In this document: in pieces, positions 53,269 through 61,719 of the stretch
Numbering within the stretch: position 1 is the first letter of the stretch
Layout: each line of letters opens with the position of its first letter
NCBI RefSeq assembly: GCF_002154725.1
Contig: NZ_MTAW01000124.1
Location: 61,521 to 125,520, forward strand
DNA: 64,000 nucleotides
Source of the DNA: Nostoc sp. 106C
GTDB lineage: Bacteria; Cyanobacteriota; Cyanobacteriia; Cyanobacteriales; Nostocaceae
Reading direction: 5' to 3'
The notes under the pieces: generated by a model
The model's database searches: none
The model's input: the letters and a program-made list of their open reading frames with translations, nothing else
What the model was told of the DNA's origin: nothing
Position numbers and translations under genes: made by a program

Positions 53269-55851
53269 ATGAAACGCAGCAGCAAAACATATTACCGCAC
53301 CATCTCTCACCAGATGTTCATCTTTCTGGTATTGGTGACAGCTTTTGTGTGTGTTTTTGATACTCCTGCCACTGCCAAACCTTTGCAGAGAGAGAAGTCT
53401 ATCCAAACGCCTGATTTGCTAGCACAAGGTAAAGCACTGTATGATGCTGGGCGATTTGCAGAATCTGTGCAGATATTGCAACAAGCAGTGGCAAATTTCC
53501 GCAGCCAAGGCGATGAATTACGGCAAGCTGTAGCATTAAGTAATTTGGCATTAGCATATCAAAAACTGGGTAATATAACACAAGCACAGCAGGAAATTAC
53601 TGAGAGCCTGAAATTGCTTGAAAAGAATCCAACAAAAGTCGGTAAGATTCTGGCGCAAATTTTAGATATTCAAGGTGGTATTCAATTAGACTTTGGGCAA
53701 AATCAACAGGCGCTGGAAACTTGGCAACGTGCGGAAGCAATTTATCAACAATTAGGCGATCGCAATGGTATTACCCACAGTCGCATCAATCAAGCGCAAG
53801 CATGGCAAGTTTTAGGATTTTATCGTCGGGGTTTGACGTTATTAACTCAATTACAGCAGCAGTTACAGTCACAACCAAACTCGATAACTAAAGTTATAGA
53901 ATTACGATCGCTTGGGGATGCATTGCAACTAGCTGGCAATTTGCAGCAATCTCGTCAGGTATTGCAGCAAAGTCTCAAAATTGCCGAAAAATTACAGTCT
54001 CCTGAAAATGTGAGTGCAGCGTTGTTTAGTTTAGGTAATACGGCACGAGTACAGGAAGATTTACCAGATGCGATCACATTTTATCAACAAGCTGCTGCTG
54101 TAGCACCTAGCCCCATTACCAAAGTTCAAGCTCAAATTAATCAGTTGAGTTTGCTTGTTAACAAAGGACAAGTAACAGCAGCACAACAATTATTTCCTCA
54201 GATTCAGACTCAACTTGCTAATTTACGGCCGTCGATTGCAACTATCTATGCTCGCATTCATCTTGCGCAAAGCTTGCTGAAGTTAGAGGAACCAACGCCC
54301 CAAGTAATAGCTAAAATCTGCGCTAACGCCGTGCAACAAGCCAGAGATTTAGCAGATCGACGAGCTTTAAGTTTTGCCTTGGGCACTTTGGGCAGCGTTT
54401 ACGAACAAACTCGGCAATGGACTACTGCTCAAGAGCTTACCCAGCAGGCGCTTAACATAGCTCAAACTATCAACGCGCCAGATATTGCTTATCGTTGGCA
54501 TTGGCAGTTAGGGCGCTTATTGAAACAGCAGGGAAATATTCAAAGTGCAATCGCTGCTTATGATAGGGCAGTTGATGAGTTGCAGACTCTCCGCAGCGAT
54601 TTGGTAGCTGTCAATCGTGATGTGCAGTTTTCCTTCCGTGAAAGTGTAGAACCTGTTTATCGAGAATCAGTAGAACTGTTATTGCAGTCCTACCAAACTA
54701 ATCGCAGCGAACAAAATTTAGACAAAGCTAGGCAAAGGATGGAAGCACTGCAACTAGCAGAATTAGACGACTTCTTCCGAGAAGCTTGCATCAATGCCAA
54801 AACTGTTCTGCTTGATACAGTAGTAGACCAAGAAAATCCTACAACAACGATTATTTATCCAATTATTCTGCCCCAGCAACTAGACGTAATTGTCAAAATT
54901 CCTAAACAATCCCTACGCCATTATGCAATTAAAATATCACAAGCTGAGGTAGAAAATATCCTCAAGCAAATCCGAGAGTATATCCTCGAACCAGACAGAA
55001 CTGAGGAAGTAGAATTGCTATCTCAACAAGTATATAACTGGTTAATCAAACCCATTGAGTCTGATTTAAAAAATAGTAAAGTCGATACTCTGGTATTTGT
55101 ACTAGATGGAGCCTTACGAAATGTGCCAATAGCTGCTCTATATGATGGTCGGCAATATTTAGTGGAAAAGTACGCAGTTGCTCTCAGCTTGGGATTGCAA
55201 TTGATCGAATCCAAGCCTTTGGCACAAACAAAACTTAACGTATTAGCTGCTGGTTTAGTGCAACCGCCACAAGAGTTTCAAGGGCAATTTCCCCCATTAC
55301 CAGAAATTAAGTCGGAATTCAGTTTGATTTCTCAAGCAGGAGTGACTACCACTCAATTATTAGATCGGGAATTCAATAGTAAGAATCTAGAGACTAAGGT
55401 GAATGCCACGCCGTTTAACATATTACATATGGCGACTCATGGTCAATTTAGCTCCCGTCCCGAAAATACTTTTATACTTGCTGCTGATGGGCCAATTAAC
55501 GTTACGCAGTTTGATAGTTTATTGCGCCGTCGAGATGAAACTCAAACACAAAGCTTAGAAATGCTGGTTTTGAGTGCTTGCCAAACCGCCACTGGCGATA
55601 ATCGCGCTACCTTAGGGCTGGCAGGTGCATCAGTGAAGGCAGGAGCACGTAGTACTTTAGCTTCGCTGTGGCATATTAATGATAAATCCACTGCTATCTT
55701 GATTGGTGAGTTCTACCGTGAGTTAACTAAAATCAAAGTAACGAAAGCAGAAGCTTTGCGTCGTGCTCAGGTGACTTTATTGCAAAAGTATCCTAATTAC
55801 AGCCGCCCAGCTTTTTGGGCACCCTATGTGTTAGTTGGTAAGTGGCGTTGA
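53269..55851 (+). CDS. CHAT-domain protease-like protein with signal peptide and TPR repeats
   Basis: An 860-residue protein. Residues 1-40 form a signal peptide (a basic start, then FIFLVLVTAFVCVFDTPATA). Residues 45-450 carry TPR-like repeats, for example LAYQKLGNITQAQQEITESL. The C-terminal CHAT domain has the catalytic pair His724 (HMATHGQF) and Cys771 (SACQTATG). CHAT peptidases are caspase-like enzymes. Because the protein is exported, its substrates are probably periplasmic or outer-membrane. It belongs to the sigma-DUF1822-CHAT cluster. CHAT/TPR proteins also occur in CRISPR-linked type III-E systems, but nothing of that kind is here. Confidence 0.85.
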   Translation: MKRSSKTYYRTISHQMFIFLVLVTAFVCVFDTPATAKPLQREKSIQTPDLLAQGKALYDAGRFAESVQILQQAVANFRSQGDELRQAVALSNLALAYQKLGNITQAQQEITESLKLLEKNPTKVGKILAQILDIQGGIQLDFGQNQQALETWQRAEAIYQQLGDRNGITHSRINQAQAWQVLGFYRRGLTLLTQLQQQLQSQPNSITKVIELRSLGDALQLAGNLQQSRQVLQQSLKIAEKLQSPENVSAALFSLGNTARVQEDLPDAITFYQQAAAVAPSPITKVQAQINQLSLLVNKGQVTAAQQLFPQIQTQLANLRPSIATIYARIHLAQSLLKLEEPTPQVIAKICANAVQQARDLADRRALSFALGTLGSVYEQTRQWTTAQELTQQALNIAQTINAPDIAYRWHWQLGRLLKQQGNIQSAIAAYDRAVDELQTLRSDLVAVNRDVQFSFRESVEPVYRESVELLLQSYQTNRSEQNLDKARQRMEALQLAELDDFFREACINAKTVLLDTVVDQENPTTTIIYPIILPQQLDVIVKIPKQSLRHYAIKISQAEVENILKQIREYILEPDRTEEVELLSQQVYNWLIKPIESDLKNSKVDTLVFVLDGALRNVPIAALYDGRQYLVEKYAVALSLGLQLIESKPLAQTKLNVLAAGLVQPPQEFQGQFPPLPEIKSEFSLISQAGVTTTQLLDREFNSKNLETKVNATPFNILHMATHGQFSSRPENTFILAADGPINVTQFDSLLRRRDETQTQSLEMLVLSACQTATGDNRATLGLAGASVKAGARSTLASLWHINDKSTAILIGEFYRELTKIKVTKAEALRRAQVTLLQKYPNYSRPAFWAPYVLVGKWR

Positions 55852-55931
55852 ATTGGGAAAATACAAATCACGCCTAATTAGTTGCTTGGGCTTGGTGGTT
55901 TACAAAAGAATAATATCATTAAGGCAACTAA

Positions 55932-56654
55932 ATGAGTAAGCTGCAAATCGGCACGAGTGGTTGGGTTTATAAACATTGGATGGATATTTTCTATCCGCCA
56001 CATTTCCCTAATGAACAGCAACTATCATTTTACGCTCAACACTTTTCTAGTGTAGAAATTAACTTTTCTTTTTATCGATTGCCAGAGCGATCTGTATTTG
56101 AAACTTGGCACGAGCAAACACCATCTAACTTTATGTTTGCTGTCAAGGGTAGCCGCTATCTCACCCACATGAAAAAGTTAAAAGACCCGATAGAGCCGCT
56201 ATATCGCTTAATGGAACGTGCATCTGGCTTACAAGAAAAACTAGGGCCGATTTTATTTCAATTTCCTCATACTTGGCATATTAATATTGAGCGTCTTCAA
56301 CCTTTTGTAGAATTATTACAAACCTATCCACAACAAAGATTTACAGTTGAATTCCGTCATTCTAGTTGGCTAATTCCTGAAGTTTATAAGTTATTAAAAA
56401 GTGTAGGTGTAGCCATTTGCTTACCTGTTAGCCCAACAATTCCCCTTGATATTTGTTTGACTAGCTCTTGGACTTATATTCGGATGCACAGCGGGCAATG
56501 GAACGTTGGTTATAGCGATGACGAGTTATCTATATGGGCTGAACATATCCGTTCATTTTTAAACCAGGAAATTGACGTTTATGTGTACTTCAACAATGAC
56601 CCCGATGGTCATGCAATCCATGATGCTCAAAGACTGCGCATTTTGTTGAAGTAA
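55932..56654 (+). CDS. DUF72 protein (YecE-like)
   Basis: A 240-residue TIM-barrel-like protein with the family start LQIGTSGWVYKHWMDIFYP, the conserved FSSVEINFSFYRLPE segment, the FAVKGSRYLTH segment, and C-terminal DVYVYFNNDPDGHAIHDA (shown in part). DUF72 is widespread in bacteria and archaea with no settled function. The 5' end (52 bp including the start) reappears as a truncated copy at 61665. Confidence 0.88.
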   Translation: MSKLQIGTSGWVYKHWMDIFYPPHFPNEQQLSFYAQHFSSVEINFSFYRLPERSVFETWHEQTPSNFMFAVKGSRYLTHMKKLKDPIEPLYRLMERASGLQEKLGPILFQFPHTWHINIERLQPFVELLQTYPQQRFTVEFRHSSWLIPEVYKLLKSVGVAICLPVSPTIPLDICLTSSWTYIRMHSGQWNVGYSDDELSIWAEHIRSFLNQEIDVYVYFNNDPDGHAIHDAQRLRILLK

Positions 56655-56766
56655 TAAGCCATTATTAATTACGTTTTTCTTGATGTGTCAAAGGTATGTA
56701 ACATAAATCTTAATGTAACAGAACAATTATAGATGTAAGTAGTTGTGCAAAATTAAATATACATTT

Positions 56767-56915
56767 GTCATTGCGTTGGCGGAACGCCTTCCCGCAGGGT
56801 ACGAAACGAAGTGAAGTGAAGCAATCGCAAGGGTTTTGGGATTGCTACTCTACGCTTCGGGAACGACTTCGTCGAACGAGAAGCCACTTCGTGTCTACGC
56901 TTCGCTTGCAATTAC
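56767..56915. repeat. GC-rich palindromic dispersed repeat
   Basis: GTCATTGCGTTGGCGGAACG opens the element and GCAATTAC closes it. It contains CCCGCAGGGTACG and GGGATTGCTACTCTACGC modules. It lies between the DUF72 and membrane-protein genes and belongs to the same family as those at 11658, 36198 and 38858. Confidence 0.8.
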
Positions 56916-56996
56916 ATAAATAATTTCGCGTGAGTACTTATATGAGTTTTCTCAAGTAATATGTTATAGGTACTAAGTGTTATTACTGTAAGGCTG

Positions 56997-57491
56997 ATGT
57001 CTGATTCTCAACCTTCTACCGCTTCTCAGGCTAATAACTTGGATAATTTTGAGCTTGAGTTATTGAAGCAGGAATATTTTTTCCTGCAAAACACCATTGA
57101 AGACTACAATAAGCAGATTTGGGCAATTAAAGCGCTTGGTATCACTGGAACTGGTGCCGTGATTTTGTTTGCACTGCAACAGAATAAGAGCCTTATTGCT
57201 TTACTTGGCTGCGCCATTCCAATCTTTTTTTGGGTTTTAGAGAGTCAGTGGAAGCATTTTCAGCGTGGCTTTTATCCCCGCGTAAGTGAAATTGAAACCA
57301 TTCTTTTAGAAACCTGCAAATTTAGAGGGCCTGCCATCTTTAATAGCTGGAGTTATTCATTGAAACGGGTTACAGTTCCCAAACGTAAAGGTTATATTTG
57401 GGACGGGTTGCTAAATCCCACTGTCTTTATCAGTTACATTTTAGAAATCGTTTTTCTTCTAATTGCTTGGAAGGTAATTCCCTTAATTTGA
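56997..57491 (+). CDS. Membrane protein partnered with the NACHT gene
   Basis: A 164-residue protein with a charged helical N-terminus (LDNFELELLKQEYFFLQNTI), two hydrophobic segments (about residues 46-80) and a further hydrophobic end (VFISYILEIVFLLIAWKVIP). A short motif, HFQRGFYPRVSEIE, lies in between. The layout, a helix followed by a two-helix membrane hairpin, recalls small transmembrane partners of bacterial immune ATPases, but no named family is certain. The stop is 25 bp before the NACHT gene start on the same strand, so the two form an operon. It may be a membrane effector or anchor. Confidence 0.72.
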   Translation: MSDSQPSTASQANNLDNFELELLKQEYFFLQNTIEDYNKQIWAIKALGITGTGAVILFALQQNKSLIALLGCAIPIFFWVLESQWKHFQRGFYPRVSEIETILLETCKFRGPAIFNSWSYSLKRVTVPKRKGYIWDGLLNPTVFISYILEIVFLLIAWKVIPLI

Positions 57492-57516
57492 GGCTGGTTA
57501 ATAAGGAATTCTCTCA

Positions 57517-60500
57517 ATGGCTCAAACACTGACTTGGCTACATCTTTCAGATCTCCATGCTTGTAAACCGCGAACTGGTTGGGATGCTAAAAGAGTTACG
57601 GATACTCTCTGCAAGGATCTTAAGAAAATGCAGAAGCAGCATGGGTTAAGACCAGATTTGATTTTTTTTACGGGTGATGCTGCGTTTGGGCATATTGGGG
57701 ATAGTGGCGGAAAATCAATAGCCGAACAATTTCGTGAAGCCCATGATTTCTTAACAGCAGTTCGAGAATCTTTTCAGCCAGCCATTGAGCAACGAAATGT
57801 TTTCCTTGTACCGGGCAATCATGATGTGAATCGAGATCGCATCACAAGTTTTGAGACAGCTTGGCTAGAACAGCAACATTCGCTTGATGAAATTACACGT
57901 ATTGTTCAAAGTGCTAGTGCTGATTGGAAGCAGCTTCATAACCGATTAAGTGATTATGCTCACTTCCTTGAAACCTATGGCTATGACCACTTACTTACTG
58001 GTCGAGAGCATTTAATTTATGCAGATGCTCGTGAGGTTGCTGGCTTACGAGTTGGCATTGCTGGTTTCAACTCTGCGTGGTCATCGCGAGGTGTTGGACG
58101 TACAGAGGCAGGTCGATTATGGATGGCAGGTCGGTTTCAGTTGGAAACTCTGCTTCAAAAACTTCCAAAGCATGATTTTGCTATTGCGCTTTTGCATCAT
58201 CCTACCAATTGGTTAGTTACTGAAGAAAACCCAAGCTTTGGTAGGCAGTTAGAACGAGATTTTCCTTTTGTCCTACATGGGCATGAGCATCAGGATTTTG
58301 TTCGATCTGATGCTTTAACCGGACACACAGTTATTTCAGCAGGAGCTTGTCATGAATGGTCTGAAAGCAAAAACAATGGCTATAACTTTGTACGCCTTGA
58401 CTTTGCAAAAGTAACGGGTGAGGTTTGGTTGCGCCAATACGATTTTACAGGTGGAGGTTGGATTCCTCGTATTATTCACAATCGAACAGATGATCGAGGA
58501 TGTTGGGCTTTAGAATATTTAACGCCTTGGATGGAAAAGTTATGTAGTTCTGTTGCTACAAAAAAAAACTCTAACCCTGCTGTAGAAGTATTAATAGATA
58601 ATATTTCGATTGAGATTACTCCTGAGAGTAAAGTTGATCGAGCAGAAGATTATGAAGTTCGTTATCGTAAAGCTGTCGCTGATAAGTTAGATTATGTGCA
58701 GCTTTTTGGCATTGATGTACCCAGAGAATCGAAGGAATATTCATTGACTGTTGCGTATGTATCCTTAAATTTGTCTGATGAAGATGAGGAGACTACAGAA
58801 GCAGAAGAATTAGAAGGTGATATTAGCGAAATCACAACTAAAGATCAGAATACATTTCCGGCAGAGCAGGTTTTTGATAATCTTTCTGATAAAGGGCGTT
58901 TGCTGATACGTGGGGTTGCGGGTAGTGGAAAAACAACTCTTTTGCGTTGGGCTGCTGTTCAATCAGCCAGAAATGAAGCTGCTTCTAAAAATACAGCAAG
59001 ACAAAAACTCCCATTGATTAAGCCTTCATTGAGTAAGCTTGATAGAGAACCTGATACTCAATTTTCAGATAATTCTGGGGACTGGCGACAAAAAATTCCC
59101 TTTATTATTCGCTTGCGAGATTGTAATAATGGTCAGTTGCCTCGACCAGGAAAATTTCCTCTTTTACTTGCAAAAGAATTACCAGATCCTCCCGCTAATT
59201 GGATTGATGATATCTTAAATAGTGGTCGCGCCCTGGTGATGTTTGATGGAGTAGATGAAGTTCCGCAGCAAGCGCGTGATGAAACAATGCGGGAAATCCG
59301 TCAGTTAATGAAAACTTACCCGGATAATTACTATGTCGTAACAACACGTCCTGAAGCAGTTGAACGACTTGAGTTTATTGAACTTGGGTTTGTATCTGCG
59401 CGGGTTGAACCGATGACCCCTCCTGACCGAGATACCTTCATTGATCGCTGGCATGATGCGATGGAAGTTCGTTTAAGAAATTGGAACGAAGCTGCTGATT
59501 TACGACCTTTGGCAAAACGCTTAAAGCAACGACTTGAGGCTACCTCTGCTGTGGCTCGATTGACCAGTAATCCTTTGCTTTGTGCAGTAGTTTGTGCGCT
59601 TCATCGGGTACGAAATGAGAACCTTCCAGAAACACCTGTCGAACTATGCGAAAAGCTGTGCGAAATGCTACTCGATCGCCGCGATAAGGAACGTCTGAGC
59701 CTTGAAGCTCAAAAATGGATTGATGAAGCTTATGGACGATTAGAATTTCGGGTTCGTAAAGGCTTGCTGTCTCAACTTGCTTACCACATGGTTAGTTCAG
59801 GTGTATCTGCAATTACTGAAGCCGAAGCCGATCAGCAAATTACTAAAGCGTTAGAAAGCTACAAGCTTTCTCATATCAATGCTATTGCTATTCGTCGAGC
59901 ACTCGTTGAGCGCAGTGGGATGCTTCAGGAATCAAGTGAGCAAAGAATTGAATTTTTGCACAACACTTTAAAAGAATTTCTTGCCGCCGAACGTTTTGTT
60001 AATATCAGTGATGTTCAGACATTAGCAAATCACAATGATGAAGCTTCCTGGCAACCTGTTATTTTGTTTGCTGTTGCACTACCACGAGATGGTTCTAAGT
60101 TTGCTACTGAGCTTGTAAGAGCAATTCTGGAAAAAACTCCTTTAAATGCTCCGTCTAGAGCACGGAAAAAAGAAGCCCGATTAGAAGCTGCAAAAATCAG
60201 GTCACAGCAGTTCTTTTTCCTTAGGTGTTACACAAATGCCTACCAACTAAATGATTCAGAAATTAGCCAAGCTTTTACCAAGTTATCAGAACAACTGTTG
60301 CCACCGCAAAATTTGACAGATGCAACAGTCTTAGCATCCTGTGGTGAAGCAATTATACCTTATCTTCAAAAGAGAACAAGCTGGAAAGCAGCAGAACGTG
60401 CAGCCTGTGTGCGAACGCTGGGATTAATCAGTGATCAGAGAGCAAGGGATCTTCTGAAAGAGTTTCTCGATGATCCGACTCTCAAAGTTGCTCAAGAACT

Positions 60501-61503
60501 AGCGAGCTTTGTTGATGATTGGAGCCAAATATCAGTCATTAGACAACACGTTGAAGAAGGCGGGCAGATTCCGATTCTAATTCCAAGAAAATTGCGTGAC
60601 TTAAATCCATTGTCCAACCTGACCAATATCAAAAAGCTAAATCTTTCGTGGACACTGGTGAGCGATGTTTCTGCTCTGGCTAACCTGACCAACCTTACAT
60701 CGCTAAATCTTTCGTGGACACTGGTGAGCGATGTTTCTGCTCTGGCTAACCTGATCAACCTTACATTGCTAGATATTTCAGTAATGTGGTTAAGCGATGT
60801 TTCTGCTCTGTCCAACCTGACCAACCTCATAAGGCTAGATATTTCAGAAACGCAGGTGAGCGATGTTTCTGCTCTGGCTAAGCTGACCAACCTTACATGG
60901 CTAAATCTTTCAAGAACTCAGGTGAGCAATGTTTCTGCTCTGTCCAACCTGACCAACCTCACAAGGCTAGATATTTCAGACACGTCGGTGAGCGATGTTT
61001 CTGCTCTGGCTAAGCTGACCAACCTGACATCGCTGAATCTTTCAGAAACGCAGGTGAGCGATGTTTCTGCTCTGGCTAAGCTGACCAACCTGACATCGCT
61101 GAATCTTTCAGAAACGCAGGTGAGCGATGTTTCTGCTCTGGCTAAGCTGACCAACCTGACATCGCTGAATCTTTCAGAAACGCAGGTGAGCGATGTTTCT
61201 GCTCTGGCTAAGCTGACCAACCTGACATCGCTGAATCTTTCAGAAACGCAGGTGAGCGATGTTTCTGCTCTGGCTAAGCTGACCAACCTGACATCGCTGA
61301 ATCTTTCAGAAACGCAGGTGAGCGATGTTTCTGCTCTGGCTAAGCTGACCAACCTGACATCGCTGAATCTTTCAGAAACGCAGGTGAGTGATATTTCTGC
61401 TCTGGCTAAGCTAACTAACCTTGAGGAGCTATATCTTTTAAGAACGCAGGTGAGCGATATCTCGTCCCTAAACAACTTGACCAAGCTCACAGTTTACAAG
61501 TAG
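57517..61503 (+). CDS. Metallophosphoesterase-NACHT-LRR STAND protein
   Basis: A 1328-residue protein with three visible modules. The calcineurin-like phosphoesterase (residues 1-310) has DLH (12-14), GD (53-54), GNHD (100-103), HHP (227-229) and GHEH (255-258). The NACHT ATPase has Walker A GVAGSGKTT (466-474), Walker B VMFDGVDEV (574-582) and a sensor-like VVTTRPE near 608. Helical repeats lead to about thirteen 22-residue leucine-rich repeats from residue 1031 (NLTNLTSLNLS type). Bacterial NACHT proteins are known in antiphage immunity, usually with a nuclease or other effector; here a phosphoesterase is the likely effector. The pair with a membrane protein is unusual. Confidence 0.85.
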   Translation: MAQTLTWLHLSDLHACKPRTGWDAKRVTDTLCKDLKKMQKQHGLRPDLIFFTGDAAFGHIGDSGGKSIAEQFREAHDFLTAVRESFQPAIEQRNVFLVPGNHDVNRDRITSFETAWLEQQHSLDEITRIVQSASADWKQLHNRLSDYAHFLETYGYDHLLTGREHLIYADAREVAGLRVGIAGFNSAWSSRGVGRTEAGRLWMAGRFQLETLLQKLPKHDFAIALLHHPTNWLVTEENPSFGRQLERDFPFVLHGHEHQDFVRSDALTGHTVISAGACHEWSESKNNGYNFVRLDFAKVTGEVWLRQYDFTGGGWIPRIIHNRTDDRGCWALEYLTPWMEKLCSSVATKKNSNPAVEVLIDNISIEITPESKVDRAEDYEVRYRKAVADKLDYVQLFGIDVPRESKEYSLTVAYVSLNLSDEDEETTEAEELEGDISEITTKDQNTFPAEQVFDNLSDKGRLLIRGVAGSGKTTLLRWAAVQSARNEAASKNTARQKLPLIKPSLSKLDREPDTQFSDNSGDWRQKIPFIIRLRDCNNGQLPRPGKFPLLLAKELPDPPANWIDDILNSGRALVMFDGVDEVPQQARDETMREIRQLMKTYPDNYYVVTTRPEAVERLEFIELGFVSARVEPMTPPDRDTFIDRWHDAMEVRLRNWNEAADLRPLAKRLKQRLEATSAVARLTSNPLLCAVVCALHRVRNENLPETPVELCEKLCEMLLDRRDKERLSLEAQKWIDEAYGRLEFRVRKGLLSQLAYHMVSSGVSAITEAEADQQITKALESYKLSHINAIAIRRALVERSGMLQESSEQRIEFLHNTLKEFLAAERFVNISDVQTLANHNDEASWQPVILFAVALPRDGSKFATELVRAILEKTPLNAPSRARKKEARLEAAKIRSQQFFFLRCYTNAYQLNDSEISQAFTKLSEQLLPPQNLTDATVLASCGEAIIPYLQKRTSWKAAERAACVRTLGLISDQRARDLLKEFLDDPTLKVAQELASFVDDWSQISVIRQHVEEGGQIPILIPRKLRDLNPLSNLTNIKKLNLSWTLVSDVSALANLTNLTSLNLSWTLVSDVSALANLINLTLLDISVMWLSDVSALSNLTNLIRLDISETQVSDVSALAKLTNLTWLNLSRTQVSNVSALSNLTNLTRLDISDTSVSDVSALAKLTNLTSLNLSETQVSDVSALAKLTNLTSLNLSETQVSDVSALAKLTNLTSLNLSETQVSDVSALAKLTNLTSLNLSETQVSDVSALAKLTNLTSLNLSETQVSDVSALAKLTNLTSLNLSETQVSDISALAKLTNLEELYLLRTQVSDISSLNNLTKLTVYK
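61012..61407 (+). repeat. 66-bp tandem LRR units, five identical
   Basis: Six consecutive 66-bp units start at 61012, 61078, 61144, 61210, 61276 and 61342. The first five are identical and the sixth differs by two bases in its last third. Each encodes the LRR unit KLTNLTSLNLSETQVSDVSA plus two residues. Neighbouring units on both sides are related but diverged. This indicates very recent array expansion in the ligand-binding part. Confidence 0.95.
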
Positions 61504-61664
61504 GCTAATAATTCTTCAAAGCGAGAATATACTTTTGCTTTGGTGAAGCGTTGTTGTAACTGTCACCCAAGAGCGTTAACAATGTGATCGCTTACCATTT
61601 GCTTTCTCTTTCAGTAAGCGATCGCCTTTAGTGGAAGTTTTGTGCGATCTCTATAGCGTTGCCC

Positions 61665-61716
61665 TGGTGGTTTACAAAAGAATAATATCGTTGAGATAAA
61701 TGAATGGGTAAGCTGC
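61665..61716 (+). pseudogene. Truncated second copy of the DUF72 gene start
   Basis: The 52 bp align with 55893-55944 (promoter end, start codon and first codons of the DUF72 gene; 45 of 52 bases agree). ATG is at 61704 and the first codons read M G K L R I, compared with M S K L Q I. After that, the sequence no longer matches the gene. The remnant ends where the MFS gene stop codon lies, so the rest has been lost or replaced. Confidence 0.82.
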
Positions 61717-61719
61717 GTA

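Noticed and set aside
53269..55851. CHAT/TPR protein considered as part of a type III-E CRISPR (Csx29-like) system
   Set aside because: It has a signal peptide, no CRISPR array or gRAMP-type gene is near, and the neighbours are sigma-like and DUF1822 genes.
61012..61407. The 66-bp repeats considered as a CRISPR array
   Set aside because: Units are directly adjacent without spacers and encode LRR repeats in frame with the NACHT gene.
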